Assembly: GCA_016938615.1 (NCBI GenBank)
Contig: JAFGUH010000178.1
Coordinates: 1-32,383, forward strand
DNA from: Halothiobacillaceae bacterium
GTDB lineage: Bacteria; Pseudomonadota; Gammaproteobacteria; Halothiobacillales; Halothiobacillaceae
Reading direction: 5' to 3'
DNA length: 32,383 nt
Each line of letters begins with the position of its first letter. The stretch's first letter is position 1. The notes below the pieces were generated by a model. The model had not been told where the DNA came from and ran no database searches. It worked only from the letters and a program-made list of their open reading frames with translations. Position numbers and translations under genes: made by a program. This document shows, piece after piece, positions 1-9,557 of the stretch.

Positions 1-1
1 C

Positions 2-274
2 GCGCTGGGCTTCGCCTTCTTCACCATCGCCACCATCCTCGGCGCCATGTGGGCGGCCGAGGCCTGGGGCGGCTACTGGAGCTGGGACCCGAAAGAGACC
101 TGGGCGCTGATCGTCTGGCTGAACTACGCCGCCTGGCTGCACATGCGCCTGACCAAGGGCTGGCGCGGCCCGGTCATGGCCTGGTGGAGCATCGGCGGGC
201 TGTTCATCACCAGCTTCGCCTTCCTGGGCGTAAACATGTTCCTGTCCGGGCTGCACTCCTACGGCGAACTCTGA
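2..274 (+). CDS. ccsB: Cytochrome c biogenesis protein CcsB (C-terminal part)
   Basis: This is the last 90 codons of a membrane protein of the CcsA/CcsB (ResC) family; the frame is open to the left edge of the window, so the start lies outside. The tryptophan-rich haem-handling signature WGGYWSWDPKETW is present, followed by transmembrane-like segments that end in NMFLSGLHSYGEL. Family members, together with ResB/Ccs1, form the system II complex that exports haem and ligates it to apocytochrome c at the outer face of the inner membrane. Finding dsbA immediately downstream fits, because apocytochrome thiols must be managed before haem attachment. Family assignment is secure; the exact name (CcsA versus CcsB) rests on usage in gammaproteobacteria. 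Confidence 0.9.
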   Translation, partial: ALGFAFFTIATILGAMWAAEAWGGYWSWDPKETWALIVWLNYAAWLHMRLTKGWRGPVMAWWSIGGLFITSFAFLGVNMFLSGLHSYGEL

Positions 275-297
275 TCCATCGAGATCGCGCCGGATGA

Positions 298-337
298 ATG
301 GGGCGGCCCGCTTGTAATGGCGGCGGGTCCGCCCCAT
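298..337 (+). terminator. Hairpin after ccsB (possible terminator)
   Basis: The arms at 298-311 and 323-337 pair along 14 bp with a single bulged base, around an 11-nt loop. It lies 23 bp after the ccsB stop. No T-run follows, so it may be a weak or Rho-assisted terminator or an mRNA 3'-end stabiliser. Its position also argues against a dsbA start at 317, which would fall inside the loop. Confidence 0.5.
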
Positions 338-391
338 GCCTCGTTCCGGGGCAACCTTTTCCAACCACGCACACTTCGGGGACTTGCCAAG

Positions 392-1060
392 ATGATCGAT
401 TTCCGGGCGCTCGCCTCCCGTCTCCAGCCCGGCCGGCTCGGCCTTCTCGCCCTTGCTACCGCTGCCCTGGTTAGCCTCGCGGTCCTGGCGGTTCCGGCGC
501 TCGCCGCGCCGGCCGACGGGTACCGCGAGGTGAAGACCGATGTCGTCGCGCCGGAGGGCAAGATCCTCGTCCAGGAGTTCTTCTGGTACGGCTGTCCTCA
601 CTGCTATCGCCTCGAGGCGAACCTCGAACCGTGGCGGGAAGCGCTGCCCGATGACGTGGCCTTCGAGCGACGGGCCTTGGCGTTGGGCGAGCACTGGCTG
701 CCGCTGACCCGTGCCTTTTACGCCGCCGACCTGCTCGACGCTGTCGAGACGACCCACCACGCGGTGTTCGTCGCTGTCCACGAAGACGGCAAGCGGCTGG
801 CCGACCTCGATTCGATCGCCTCCTTTTACGCTGACCTCGGCGTCGACGAGTCGGCATTCCGCGACGCCTACCAGGGTTTCTCGGTACAGAACGAGATCCG
901 CCGTACCGCGCAGATCGCTCATTCGGCGGGCATACGGGGCGTGCCTGCCATACTGGTCAACGGCCGGTACCTGGTTACCGGTCGGCTCGCCGGCGGTAAT
1001 GCCGAGATGCTCGAAGTAGTCGATTCGTTGATCGACACCATTCGCGACGAGCGTGGCTGA
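392..1060 (+). CDS. dsbA: Periplasmic thiol:disulfide interchange protein DsbA
   Basis: This 222-aa secreted oxidoreductase introduces disulfide bonds into periplasmic proteins and is normally re-oxidised by DsbB. An N-terminal hydrophobic signal segment (about residues 15-38) ends in LAAPA. The active site is CPHC (C68, C71) in FFWYGCPHC, and the conserved cis-proline lies in the GVPAILVNGRY loop near the C-terminus. This is the DsbA pattern rather than that of reductive thioredoxins. The ATG at 392 is preferred over the in-frame start at 317 because it places the signal peptide normally and because 317 lies in a hairpin. The stop is 6 bp before the next gene, suggesting co-transcription. 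Confident. Confidence 0.93.
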   Translation: MIDFRALASRLQPGRLGLLALATAALVSLAVLAVPALAAPADGYREVKTDVVAPEGKILVQEFFWYGCPHCYRLEANLEPWREALPDDVAFERRALALGEHWLPLTRAFYAADLLDAVETTHHAVFVAVHEDGKRLADLDSIASFYADLGVDESAFRDAYQGFSVQNEIRRTAQIAHSAGIRGVPAILVNGRYLVTGRLAGGNAEMLEVVDSLIDTIRDERG

Positions 1061-1066
1061 GCGCCG

Positions 1067-2710
1067 ATGAGCTCCGGAGCCCAACTGCTGCTGCGTTGCC
1101 TGGAGAACGAGGGCGTCCGGCATGTCTTCGGCATCCCGGGCGAGGAAAACCTCGATTTCGTCGACGCGCTCAACGAGTCGTCGATCGAGCTGATCGTCAC
1201 GCGCCACGAGCAGGGTGCGGCCTTCATGGCCGACATCGTCGGCCGGCTGACCGGCAAGCCGGGGGTGTGTTTCTCCACCCTTGGCCCCGGCGCGACGAAT
1301 CTCGTCACCGGGGTGGCCGACGCGAACATGGACCACGCCCCTCTGCTCGCGATCGCCGGACAGGCGGGCATCGACCGGCTGCACAAGGAGTCGCACCAGG
1401 TCCTCGACCTGGTGCGCATGTTCGAACCCATCACGCGCTACGCCTCGCGCGTGGTCACCCCGTCTGCGATCCCGGAAACCGTGCGCCGAGCCGTCAAGTT
1501 CGCGGAGGCCGGCAAGGGGGGCGCGAGCTTCATCGAGCTACCCGAGGACGTGGCCGCGACCCCGGTCGAGGCCGGCTTCGCCGAGCCGCTGCCGGTCACC
1601 GCCAACGGCCCGAGCGAGCCCCGCGAGGCTTCGCTCGAACAGGCCGCGCGCTTGCTGAACGAGGCCCGTCACCCGATCATCCTCGCCGGCCATGGCGTGG
1701 TACGCGCCCGGGCGAGCGAGGCGCTGGCGCACCTGGCCGAGCGGCTCAACGTGCCGGTTGCCAACACCTTCATGGCCAAGGGGGTGATCCCGTTCCGCCA
1801 CCCGATGGCCCTCGGCTCGGTGGGGCTGCAATCCAAGGATTACGTCAACGTCGGCTTCGATCAGGCCGACGTGATCGTCTGCATCGGCTACGATCTGGTT
1901 GAATACCACCCGCAGCTCTGGCATCCCACCCGCGACCGCCACATCATCCACCTCGACACCGAACCCGCCGAGGTCGATGCCTTCTACCCGGTGGCCGCAA
2001 GCATCGTCGGCGACATCAATACCGCAATGAACCGGCTCGGCGAACTGACCTCGCCGCGGGACGGCCTGGCGTTCCGCGATCTGCGCGAGGCGCTGATCGA
2101 GGACATGAACCGTCACGCCGACGACGATTGCCTGCCGATCAAGCCGCAGAAGCTGATCTGGGACCTGCGTACGGCGCTCTCCAGCCGTGACATCGTCATT
2201 TCGGATGTCGGCGCGCACAAGATGTGGCTGGCTCGCATGTACCGCTCCGAGCAACCCAACAGCTGCCTCATTTCCAACGGCTTCGCCAGCATGGGCATCG
2301 CCCTGCCCGGCGCGATCGCGGCCAAGCTGCTCCACCCGGAACGCCACATCGTCGCCGCCACCGGCGATGCCGGTTTCCTGATGAACGTGCAGGAACTCGA
2401 GACGGCGGTGCGCTGCAAGACGCCGATCATCGTCCTGATCTGGAACGACGGCGGCTACGGCCTGATCGACATGAAACAACGCCGTGGTTTTGGCCGCGCC
2501 ACTGGCGTGCGCTTCGGCAATCCGGACTTCGTCCAACTCGCCGAAAGCTTCGGCGCGAAGGGTTACCGGGTCGAATCCGGCGACGGCCTGCTGCCGATCC
2601 TCCAGGAGGCGATGGCCAGCGATTCGGTCTGCGTGATCGACGTGCCGGTCGACTACCGCGAGAACGACCACCTCACCCGGCGCCTTGGCGAGACCCTGGT
2701 GGGCGGATGA
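1067..2710 (+). CDS. Acetolactate synthase-like ThDP-dependent enzyme
   Basis: The 547-aa protein has the three-domain fold of the acetolactate synthase/pyruvate oxidase family. The N-terminal pyrimidine domain carries the catalytic glutamate E48 (RHEQGAAFMA) and GPGATNL. A central domain covers about residues 190-330. The C-terminal ThDP-pyrophosphate domain has GDAG (433-436) with N460 completing the GDG-N metal motif. By family, it would condense two pyruvates to 2-acetolactate with release of CO2, using ThDP and Mg2+. No IlvN/IlvH regulatory subunit gene lies beside it, so it resembles stand-alone AlsS-type enzymes more than the branched-chain biosynthetic IlvB. The stop overlaps the next start in an ATGA. 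Substrate cannot be settled from sequence; another 2-oxoacid is possible. Confidence 0.85.
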   Translation: MSSGAQLLLRCLENEGVRHVFGIPGEENLDFVDALNESSIELIVTRHEQGAAFMADIVGRLTGKPGVCFSTLGPGATNLVTGVADANMDHAPLLAIAGQAGIDRLHKESHQVLDLVRMFEPITRYASRVVTPSAIPETVRRAVKFAEAGKGGASFIELPEDVAATPVEAGFAEPLPVTANGPSEPREASLEQAARLLNEARHPIILAGHGVVRARASEALAHLAERLNVPVANTFMAKGVIPFRHPMALGSVGLQSKDYVNVGFDQADVIVCIGYDLVEYHPQLWHPTRDRHIIHLDTEPAEVDAFYPVAASIVGDINTAMNRLGELTSPRDGLAFRDLREALIEDMNRHADDDCLPIKPQKLIWDLRTALSSRDIVISDVGAHKMWLARMYRSEQPNSCLISNGFASMGIALPGAIAAKLLHPERHIVAATGDAGFLMNVQELETAVRCKTPIIVLIWNDGGYGLIDMKQRRGFGRATGVRFGNPDFVQLAESFGAKGYRVESGDGLLPILQEAMASDSVCVIDVPVDYRENDHLTRRLGETLVGG

Positions 2711-3609
2711 GGCGTCGGCCGGCCAGCCGTCGCAACCTGACGACCAGCCGGCCGGCGGAGGGCCCACGCGACTTCACCGCGGTGCGCGGCCACCAACCGC
2801 TGCGCTTGCTGTCGCACAACATCCAGGTCGGCATCGCCACCCATCGCTACCGCGATTACCTCACCGGTGGCTGGAAACACCTGCTCCCCAGTGCCGACCG
2901 CGACCGGAGCCTCGCCGCCCTCGGACCAACCCTGGCGCACTTCGACATCATCGGCCTCCAGGAGGCCGACGCCGGCTCGATACGCAGCCGATTCCTGAAC
3001 CAGGCAGAGCAGCTGGCCGAGCTGGCCGAGCTCGACCACTGGGCCGTGCGCGTCAATCGTGACCTTGGCCAGTTCGGCAAGCACGCCCTCGGGCTGATCA
3101 GCCGGATCGCACCCGGCCACGTCGAGCAGTGCCCCCTGCCCGGTCGAATGCCGGGACGGGGCGCGCTGGTGGCCGACTTCCTCTGGGACGGTCATCCGCT
3201 GCGGGTGATCAGCACGCACCTGGCGCTGAGCCGGCGCGCCCGCAACTGGCAATTCGACCAGCTCGGCACGCTCTGCGACGTCCCCGGGCATGTCGTGGTC
3301 ATGGCGGACTTCAACTGCGAGCCCCACGATCCAGGCATGCAGCAATGGTGCATCGAGAACGGGCTCAAGCTGCCGCTCCGCCCGCCGTTGACCTATCCGC
3401 GCTGGCGACCTCAGCGCGCCATCGATCACATCGCCGTCAGCCAGGGGCTCGATATCCGGGGCGCCGAGGCCAGACCCATTGGCGGCTCGGACCACATCCC
3501 CGTCGCCATGAGCCTCGCGCTCCCCTCGTTCCGTCTCCCAGGCGAACCGTGGGGAGCGGACACGGCCGTTGTCGACACCACGGATCGGACACGAGGAGAC
3601 AGGGACTGA
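2707..3609 (+). CDS. Endonuclease/exonuclease/phosphatase (EEP) family hydrolase
   Basis: This is a 300-aa protein of the DNase I-like EEP superfamily, a Mg2+-dependent phosphodiesterase/phosphatase fold. The expected catalytic landmarks are visible in order: N38 (LLSHNIQ), E86 (IIGLQEAD), H171 (VISTHLALS), D201 and N203 (VVMADFNCE), D240/H241 (RAIDHIAV) and SDH at 261-263. No signal peptide is apparent; the basic N-terminus (MRRRPASRR) looks cytosolic. The start ATG overlaps the upstream stop (ATGA), and the stop shares a base with the next start (TGATG), so it sits in a tightly coupled operon. The family includes nucleases, inositol and lipid phosphatases and sphingomyelinases, so the substrate is unknown. 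Confidence 0.85.
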   Translation: MRRRPASRRNLTTSRPAEGPRDFTAVRGHQPLRLLSHNIQVGIATHRYRDYLTGGWKHLLPSADRDRSLAALGPTLAHFDIIGLQEADAGSIRSRFLNQAEQLAELAELDHWAVRVNRDLGQFGKHALGLISRIAPGHVEQCPLPGRMPGRGALVADFLWDGHPLRVISTHLALSRRARNWQFDQLGTLCDVPGHVVVMADFNCEPHDPGMQQWCIENGLKLPLRPPLTYPRWRPQRAIDHIAVSQGLDIRGAEARPIGGSDHIPVAMSLALPSFRLPGEPWGADTAVVDTTDRTRGDRD

Positions 3610-5030
3610 TGGCCGACGAGGCGACCCCCAACCCGTCAGAAGACGAGGACTACCGCGAACGTTACGAACAACTGCTCGGCGAGCTCGGCCGGTTGGAAGA
3701 GCACGACCAGGAACTGGGCGGACTGCTCAGGCTGACGCTCACGCGTGTGTTGTTCGCCGTCGACAAGGCCTATCCGGCCCTCGCCGACGCGGCGAGTCGC
3801 ATCCGTGACAAGGCTCGCAAGCAGGACGATCACGCCTTCGAGGTCGGCCGACTGCGCGGCGAGCTCGAGGAACTCGCCAGCCGCATCCGCGAGGCCGAGG
3901 CCAGGAGCCAGCCGGAAACCGTCGCCACCCGGACCGACGCCGCTCCGGCCAGCCACGGCACCCACAACGGCTCGGCCTCGCACGTGCGCGAGGTGCTCCC
4001 CCTGCTGCTCGACCGCGTCGCCTTCGTCGACTCGCTCGAGGGGCGACGCGCCCGATTGATCGCGACCATCGACGACCCGGGCGATCGCACGCTGCCAAGC
4101 ATCCTGATCGACCGCACCGCGACCCTGATCAACGACATGCGCCAGGCGATCGAGCAGGAGAAGTCCGAGCTGACCCGGTTTCTCGAACAGGTGACCCAGG
4201 CGCTCGCCGACATCGACCAGCACACCCAGCTGCAGAGTGACGATCTCGCGGTGCAGCGCGACGCCCGTCTCAAACTCGACGATAGCCTGCGCCAACACGT
4301 TGACCTGATCGACGCCCACGTCGAGTCCGCCGAGGATCTCGACGGGTTGCGGCAGGTGGTGCGGGAACGGATCGCCCGCATTCGCCAACAGGTGCAGTCA
4401 TTTCACCAAAGCGAGGAACGGCGCCAGGATGAAGTCGAGGCGGACAACGAGCGGCTGCGCCAGCGGCTGGCGCAACTCGAAGGGCAGACGCGCCTGCTCG
4501 AGGAGCAACTCAAGCAGAGCGAAGCGAAGCTGTTCCGCGACAATCTCACCGGGCTGCCCAATCGGCTGGCCTTCGACCATCGCGTGCGCCTGGAAATGGC
4601 GCGCATGCGTCGCGACGAGACGCCGTTGGCCCTCGCGATCTGGGATCTCGACCGCTTCAAGGAGATCAACGACCAGCTCGGCCACCAGGCCGGCGACAAG
4701 ACCCTGATCATCGTCGCCCAGACCTTCATGAAGCAGATCCGCGACGTCGACATGATCGCGCGCTTCGGCGGCGAGGAGTTCGTGATGCTGCTGCCGGCCG
4801 CCGCCGGCGAGGGCGCCCTAAAGGTGGTCGAGCGCATCCGCGAGAAACTGGCGCGCACCAAGCTGCGCTACCGCGGCCGCGAGATCGGCGTGACCGCGTC
4901 CTGCGGACTGGCCGAGTTCGCGACCGGCGAGGAGATGGAAACGGTCTTCACCCGCGCCGACGCCGCGCTCTATCAGGCCAAGGAGCAGGGCCGCAATCGC
5001 TGCGTGCTCTCGGCCGACACGGTCGACTGA
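3609..5030 (+). CDS. GGDEF diguanylate cyclase with coiled-coil N-terminus
   Basis: This 473-aa protein is predicted to make c-di-GMP from two GTP. Residues 1-300 are helical and charged, with heptad-like stretches (about 15-100 and 245-310) separated by a Ser/Thr/Ala-rich linker near 100-125; no known sensor domain is recognised. The C-terminal GGDEF domain (about 305-470) has DNLTGLPNR, the active motif GGEEF (387-391) and an RxxD inhibitory I-site (RDVD, 378-381) exactly five residues before it, so product inhibition is likely. No transmembrane segment is seen, so it is probably cytosolic and regulated by coiled-coil oligomerisation or a partner protein. The start overlaps the previous stop by one base. 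It converges on ubiD with only 12 bp between stops. Confidence 0.92.
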   Translation: MADEATPNPSEDEDYRERYEQLLGELGRLEEHDQELGGLLRLTLTRVLFAVDKAYPALADAASRIRDKARKQDDHAFEVGRLRGELEELASRIREAEARSQPETVATRTDAAPASHGTHNGSASHVREVLPLLLDRVAFVDSLEGRRARLIATIDDPGDRTLPSILIDRTATLINDMRQAIEQEKSELTRFLEQVTQALADIDQHTQLQSDDLAVQRDARLKLDDSLRQHVDLIDAHVESAEDLDGLRQVVRERIARIRQQVQSFHQSEERRQDEVEADNERLRQRLAQLEGQTRLLEEQLKQSEAKLFRDNLTGLPNRLAFDHRVRLEMARMRRDETPLALAIWDLDRFKEINDQLGHQAGDKTLIIVAQTFMKQIRDVDMIARFGGEEFVMLLPAAAGEGALKVVERIREKLARTKLRYRGREIGVTASCGLAEFATGEEMETVFTRADAALYQAKEQGRNRCVLSADTVD

Positions 5031-5042
5031 TTCTTTGAGGTT

Positions 5043-6623
5043 TCAGTCCTTCTGCACGGCCTCGGCGCGCGCCATCACCGATTCGAACACCGAGGCCATC
5101 GCCTGCTCGGCCTGCCGGTCGGCGCGGATCGGCCGGCCCCACTCGCGGTCGGTCTCGCCTGGCCACTTCGTGGTCGCATCCAGCCCCATCTTGCCGCCCA
5201 GCCCGGAGACGGGCGAGGCGAAGTCGAGGTAGTCGATCGGGGTGTTCTCGACCAGGTGCGTGTCGCGCACCGGGTCCATGCGCGTGGTCATCGCCCAGAT
5301 CACGTCCTCCCAGGAACGCGGGTCGACGTCGTCGTCCACCACGATCACGAACTTGGTGTACATGAACTGGCGCAGGAAGCTCCAGACACCCATCATCACG
5401 CGCTTGGCGTGCCCCGGGTACTGCTTTTTCATCGACACCACCGCCATCCGATACGAGCAGCCCTCCGGCGGCAGGTAGAAATCGACGATCTCCGGGAACG
5501 GCTTCTGGATCAACGGCACGAACACTTCGTTCAGGGCCACGCCGAGGATGGCGGGCTCGTCCGGCGGCCGGCCGGTGTGGGTGCTGTGGTAGATCGGGTT
5601 CTTGCGATGGGTGATGCGCTCGATGGTCATCACCGGGAAGGACTCGGTCTCGTTGTAGTAGCCGGTGTGATCCCCGTAGGGGCCCTCGATGGCCGTGTCG
5701 TCGGGGTAGATGAAGCCCTCGAGCACCATCTCGGCGTTCGCCGGGACCAGGAGATCATGCGACAGGCACTCGACCAGCCGGGTGCGCTCGCCGCGCAAGA
5801 GCCCAGCAAACGCATACTCGGAGAGGGTGTCCGGCACCGGCGTGACCGCGCCCAGGATGGTGGCCGGGTCGGCCCCCAGGGTCACGGCGATGGGAAACGG
5901 CTCGCCGGGGTGCGTCTCCTGCCAGTTGGCGAAGTCCAACGCCCCGCCACGATGCGCCAGCCAGCGCATGATCACCCGGTTGCGACCGATCACCTGCTGG
6001 CGATAGATGCCCATGTTCAGCCTTTCGCGGCCGGCGGCCGCGGCATCCTCGGGATTGGACTCGAGCCCGCCGCCCTTGCGCGGCCGGCCGCGCGTGGTGG
6101 TCAGCCCCCAGGTGATCAGTGGCGCGACGTCTTCCGGCCAACAGGTCTGGATCGGCCACTGCGCGAGATCCACCTCGTCGCCCTCGATCACCACCTCCTG
6201 GACCGGCGCCTTCTTCACCCGCCGCGGCGCCATGTCGAGCACCTTCTTGAAGATCGGCAGGCTCCGCCAGGCCTCCTTGAGACCGGCCGGCGGATCCGGC
6301 TCCTTGAGAAAGGCCAGCAGCCGACCGATCTCGCGCAGATCCTCGAGTGTCCGACCACCCATGCCCTGGGCCACGCGCTCGGGCGTGCCGAACAGGTTGA
6401 GCAGCACGGGCGCATCGAAGCCGACCGGGTTCTCGATCAGCAGCGCCGGACCGCCGGCACGCAGGACGCGGTCGGCCAGCACGGTCATCTCCTGGTTTGG
6501 ATTGACCGGCTCGGTGACCCGCACCAATTCACCGGACGCCTCGAGGTGGTCGAGGAATCGCCTCAGGTCGCCCAGGGCCTTCCGCGGCGCGAGCGGCGGT
6601 TCACGGGGCGACTCAGTGGTCAT
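5043..6623 (-). CDS. ubiD: 4-hydroxy-3-polyprenylbenzoate decarboxylase UbiD
   Basis: The 526-aa protein matches UbiD, which uses prenylated FMN (made by UbiX) to decarboxylate 4-hydroxy-3-polyprenylbenzoate in ubiquinone synthesis. Hallmarks include LRDxLRxLExxGELVRV-like N-terminal spacing, [38 protein letters not shown] and the C-terminal [16 protein letters not shown] block. Length is close to the roughly 500 residues of E. coli UbiD. The ATG at 6623 is chosen because it lies 22 bp after hemY and directly before the conserved region; an in-frame ATG at 6662 would overlap the hemY end and add 13 non-conserved residues. It is the last gene of a likely hemC-hemD-hemX-hemY-ubiD transcript. 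ubiX is not in the window. Confidence 0.95.
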   Translation of the reverse strand: MTTESPREPPLAPRKALGDLRRFLDHLEASGELVRVTEPVNPNQEMTVLADRVLRAGGPALLIENPVGFDAPVLLNLFGTPERVAQGMGGRTLEDLREIGRLLAFLKEPDPPAGLKEAWRSLPIFKKVLDMAPRRVKKAPVQEVVIEGDEVDLAQWPIQTCWPEDVAPLITWGLTTTRGRPRKGGGLESNPEDAAAAGRERLNMGIYRQQVIGRNRVIMRWLAHRGGALDFANWQETHPGEPFPIAVTLGADPATILGAVTPVPDTLSEYAFAGLLRGERTRLVECLSHDLLVPANAEMVLEGFIYPDDTAIEGPYGDHTGYYNETESFPVMTIERITHRKNPIYHSTHTGRPPDEPAILGVALNEVFVPLIQKPFPEIVDFYLPPEGCSYRMAVVSMKKQYPGHAKRVMMGVWSFLRQFMYTKFVIVVDDDVDPRSWEDVIWAMTTRMDPVRDTHLVENTPIDYLDFASPVSGLGGKMGLDATTKWPGETDREWGRPIRADRQAEQAMASVFESVMARAEAVQKD

Positions 6624-6645
6624 CGCTCGGGCGCATCGACCGGCG

Positions 6646-7965
6646 TCATCCGTCGCGGGCATCGGCGGGGGTCGGCTCCGGAGGAATCACCATTCCTTCG
6701 AGGCCCGCGCGCGCCAGGGCCCGCTCGTAGAGAACGGCCGCCTCGCTGCTGTCTCGAAGTCGGACGTGTACCCGTGCGGCAACCGCGAGGTAACGCAGAT
6801 CCTGATCGAGGGGACCCAGTCGCCCGACCCACAGGCGGGCGCCGCCGGGGTCGGACTCGGCCAACGCCAGCCGAGCCATGGCATAGGCAAAGGCGGCCCG
6901 CTCGCGAGGCCGACCGACATCGGCGGCTTCGGCCGGCTCGGCCCAGTCATCGGGCACCAGCTTGAGCAGGCGGCCTCGAGCCGCCGCGGGATCGTCATGC
7001 GGCACCTCGGCCCAGGTCTGCAAGGTGCTGGCATCCAGGGAGCGCGCCAGCCGTTTTTCCAGCACCCGCGCCGCCGATTGGGCGGCACCCACGCTCACCA
7101 GTGCCCGGGCGTAAGTCACGGTGACCGCGTCGTTGTCGACCACCGATCGGTTTGCCTCGGCCCACAGGCGCGACAAGCGGTCCGAGTCGCCTGACCGGGC
7201 GGCCGAATCCATACGACCGAGCAACACGTGACGCTCGATCCGGAGCAGTTCGTCCGCCGTCAGGCGACGATCCTTCACGCGTCGCAGGGTTGGCAGCAGG
7301 GTCGCCAACTGGTCGACGTCGCCCGACATCTCGAGCAACTGCGCCCGAATGAGCAGAATTGCCTCGTCCCGGGGATGCCCCTCGACCAACGGCTCGAGCA
7401 TCACACCGGCCCACTCGATCTCGCGGAGCGAGATCAGTCTCTGGACGATGTGCAAGCGCAGGAACTCGGCGAACTTGGGAAAACGCCGGTCGACCGTCTC
7501 GAACAGGTCACCGACCTCCTCCCGTATCGAGCTTCGATGCTGCCCCGGTGCCCCCTTGCGCGACGGATCGAGGCCGTCGAGCAGGGCGTCGATCGCAACC
7601 TGGAAGTGCATCGGCGGCAGACTGCCGTCCTCGACGCCTGCCAGGGCGTAGCGCTGCGCCGCCTCGGCTTGTCCGCGCTGGCGCTCCGCCCAGGCGCGCA
7701 GCAGCTTGTCGTCGGCGGCGCGACGACGTTTTCGCGCCGAGCGATTGGCCAGCCAGTTCGGCAGGTTGAGCACACCGCCGATCAACCGCCAGAGGATCTG
7801 CAGGCCCATCAGCGCGAGCAACAGGATCACGAGCAGGCCGATAGCAGTGGTTTCGACGCGCCATCCGGCGATCTCGACCATCGCGACACCGGCGCCAGGC
7901 AGGTAATAGACGCCCGCCGCCAACAGGACGGCCAGCAGGACGATCCAGACGATCAGGCGTTTCAT
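6646..7965 (-). CDS. hemY: HemY, haem-biosynthesis-associated TPR membrane protein
   Basis: This 439-aa inner-membrane protein has two N-terminal hydrophobic segments (about residues 3-25 and 40-65) flanking a short periplasmic loop, then a HemY_N region with [15 protein letters not shown] and a long helical, TPR-like C-terminal domain rich in Ala/Leu/Arg. It belongs to the proteobacterial HemY family encoded after hemC/D/X, not to the unrelated protoporphyrinogen oxidase of the same name. Its molecular role is not firmly established; proposals centre on organising late haem synthesis at the membrane. The start overlaps the hemX stop in an ATGA, showing translational coupling. Assignment rests on topology, length and gene order. 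Confidence 0.9.
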   Translation of the reverse strand: MKRLIVWIVLLAVLLAAGVYYLPGAGVAMVEIAGWRVETTAIGLLVILLLALMGLQILWRLIGGVLNLPNWLANRSARKRRRAADDKLLRAWAERQRGQAEAAQRYALAGVEDGSLPPMHFQVAIDALLDGLDPSRKGAPGQHRSSIREEVGDLFETVDRRFPKFAEFLRLHIVQRLISLREIEWAGVMLEPLVEGHPRDEAILLIRAQLLEMSGDVDQLATLLPTLRRVKDRRLTADELLRIERHVLLGRMDSAARSGDSDRLSRLWAEANRSVVDNDAVTVTYARALVSVGAAQSAARVLEKRLARSLDASTLQTWAEVPHDDPAAARGRLLKLVPDDWAEPAEAADVGRPRERAAFAYAMARLALAESDPGGARLWVGRLGPLDQDLRYLAVAARVHVRLRDSSEAAVLYERALARAGLEGMVIPPEPTPADARDG

Positions 7966-9506
7966 GACGGCGTCTCCTTGTCACTCTCCTCGGCTCGGGC
8001 CTTTTCGTGGTCCGAAGCGCGCTCCCAGGCGCGCAAAACCGCATCCAGGGAGGGGAATTCGCGCTGGGCGAACCGGGCGCGGACGGTCTTGAGCGCGTCG
8101 ATGGCCTTTGCCGGCCCGGGAGCCTCGGCGGCGTACTGCGAGCGCAGCCAGTCAAGCGATTGGTCGAGCGTCGCGACCAACGCTTCGTGGTCACGCGAGA
8201 GCAGCGCCTCGCGCACCGCGGTCAGCCAAAGGCGCATCTCACGGTCTGTGCTCACCCGCTCGCGCAGGCGCGCAGGGCGGTCCGAACGGGTCACGCTGAC
8301 CTGGCTCGTCAACCAGCCGGCACCGGTCGCCCAGAGCCTTTCGTACCACGGTGCATCCGGCGCGAGCGCCGGGTCATCGACGCCGGCGGCATCGCTGGGG
8401 TCGGGGTCGCTCTGCGACACCTGCCCCGTCAGCGGCCACTCCTCGACCCGGTCGGCCAACCGACGCAATGCCAGTGCCTGGCCGACCCGATCCCCTCGGC
8501 TCGCCTTCTCGAGCGAGGCGATCGCATCGCTGATCGCCGAGCGCAGCGGCAGCCAATGAGGGCTCGCCAAGGCGGCCACGCGCTCGTCGGCCAGCTCCAG
8601 GGCCAGCCTTGCCCCTGCCGGATCGCGGGCGATCGAGAGACGTTCCTGGGCGCGAGTGATAAGAAAACCGACTTCCGCCGTTCTCCAGGCGATCTCGCCG
8701 CGAGACAGCCGATCGTCGATCCGCGCCACGCGCTCACCGAGATGGTCCTGGCGCTTGGCCAACTGGTCCAGCCGATCGCCCAGGGCGGACTCGACCTCCT
8801 TGCGGATCGCCTCGTCACGCTGCTCTAGCGACTGGATCGAGGTTCGAGTATCGGCCAGTTCACCCGATAACGACTTGATTCGTTCGGCCAGCCGGTCACG
8901 GTCGGCCTGGGCAGAGGCCGTCTGTGCCTGGCGTGCCTGCTCGAGTTGCCAAAATTGCCAACCACCGAGCCCCGCCAGCACGAACAGCAGGATGACAGCC
9001 GCAACCAGCCAGGGCCATGCCTTGCCTGCACGCGCCGACGGGCTCCGGGGGGAAGACGTGCCATCGCGCGTCGAGCCGCTCTTGCCGTTACCTCGGGCCG
9101 AGGTCGTCCCGCGCTCGTCCGACTCGGTAGAGTGCGTCGGCGCGCCGTCTTTGGCAGTGCCAGCCTGATCGGCCCTGCCCGTGGCGGTCTCCTTGCCAGT
9201 GGTGCTGGCACGCTGCGCCTTCGCGGTGTCGCCCTTGGCGCTGTCGGCTCCGGCCTTGCCCGTCGACGCGCGGGCCTTGTCGCCGGGGCCTTTGGCCGAG
9301 TCGGCTTGCGGCTTCGTGCTCGCGGCTTTGCCGGCGACGCTGTCCCGGCCGCGCTTCGCGCGACGGCTCGCACCGGGACTCCGGTTCGAGGGTTTGCCGG
9401 AATCGGCACCGCTGGCCGAGGACGCCGCCGAAGCCGGCGGTGTCGTTTCGTTCGGTTTGTCGACAGGCGGCTCCCCGCGTTGATTGTCGCCTTGCTTGTT
9501 ATCCAT
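7962..9506 (-). CDS. hemX: HemX-family membrane protein
   Basis: The 514-aa protein has a long low-complexity N-terminus (residues 1-165, rich in Ala, Ser, Lys, Gly, Thr), one transmembrane helix (about 168-190, WPWLVAAVILLFVLAGLGG), then a periplasmic coiled coil (about 195-260) and a helical HemX domain to the end. HemX lies between hemD and hemY in many gammaproteobacteria and is often annotated as a uroporphyrinogen-III methyltransferase, but no SAM-dependent methyltransferase motif is visible here, so that name would mislead. Its biochemical function is unknown. The gene is 51 bp downstream of hemD and overlaps hemY by 4 bp. The disordered N-terminal stretch is longer than typical and repetitive in composition. 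Confidence 0.88.
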   Translation of the reverse strand: MDNKQGDNQRGEPPVDKPNETTPPASAASSASGADSGKPSNRSPGASRRAKRGRDSVAGKAASTKPQADSAKGPGDKARASTGKAGADSAKGDTAKAQRASTTGKETATGRADQAGTAKDGAPTHSTESDERGTTSARGNGKSGSTRDGTSSPRSPSARAGKAWPWLVAAVILLFVLAGLGGWQFWQLEQARQAQTASAQADRDRLAERIKSLSGELADTRTSIQSLEQRDEAIRKEVESALGDRLDQLAKRQDHLGERVARIDDRLSRGEIAWRTAEVGFLITRAQERLSIARDPAGARLALELADERVAALASPHWLPLRSAISDAIASLEKASRGDRVGQALALRRLADRVEEWPLTGQVSQSDPDPSDAAGVDDPALAPDAPWYERLWATGAGWLTSQVSVTRSDRPARLRERVSTDREMRLWLTAVREALLSRDHEALVATLDQSLDWLRSQYAAEAPGPAKAIDALKTVRARFAQREFPSLDAVLRAWERASDHEKARAEESDKETPS

Positions 9507-9557
9507 TGCGCATCCCCAAGTGTGCGTGCGGTCGGCGTTCGGGTGAGACCGGCCCCG

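Noticed and set aside
317-391. Upstream in-frame start for dsbA
   Set aside because: It lies in the loop of a hairpin, adds 25 residues before a normal signal peptide and has no good ribosome-binding site.
1538-2767. Long antisense frame opposite the acetolactate-synthase-like gene
   Set aside because: Such frames are common opposite high-GC genes; its translation has no domain and is the mirror of a clear enzyme.
5256-6965. Long + strand frame over ubiD
   Set aside because: Composition (His, Arg, Gly rich) is that of an antisense shadow of ubiD.
7228-8559. Long + strand frame over hemY and hemX
   Set aside because: No recognisable domain; it crosses two well-supported - strand genes.
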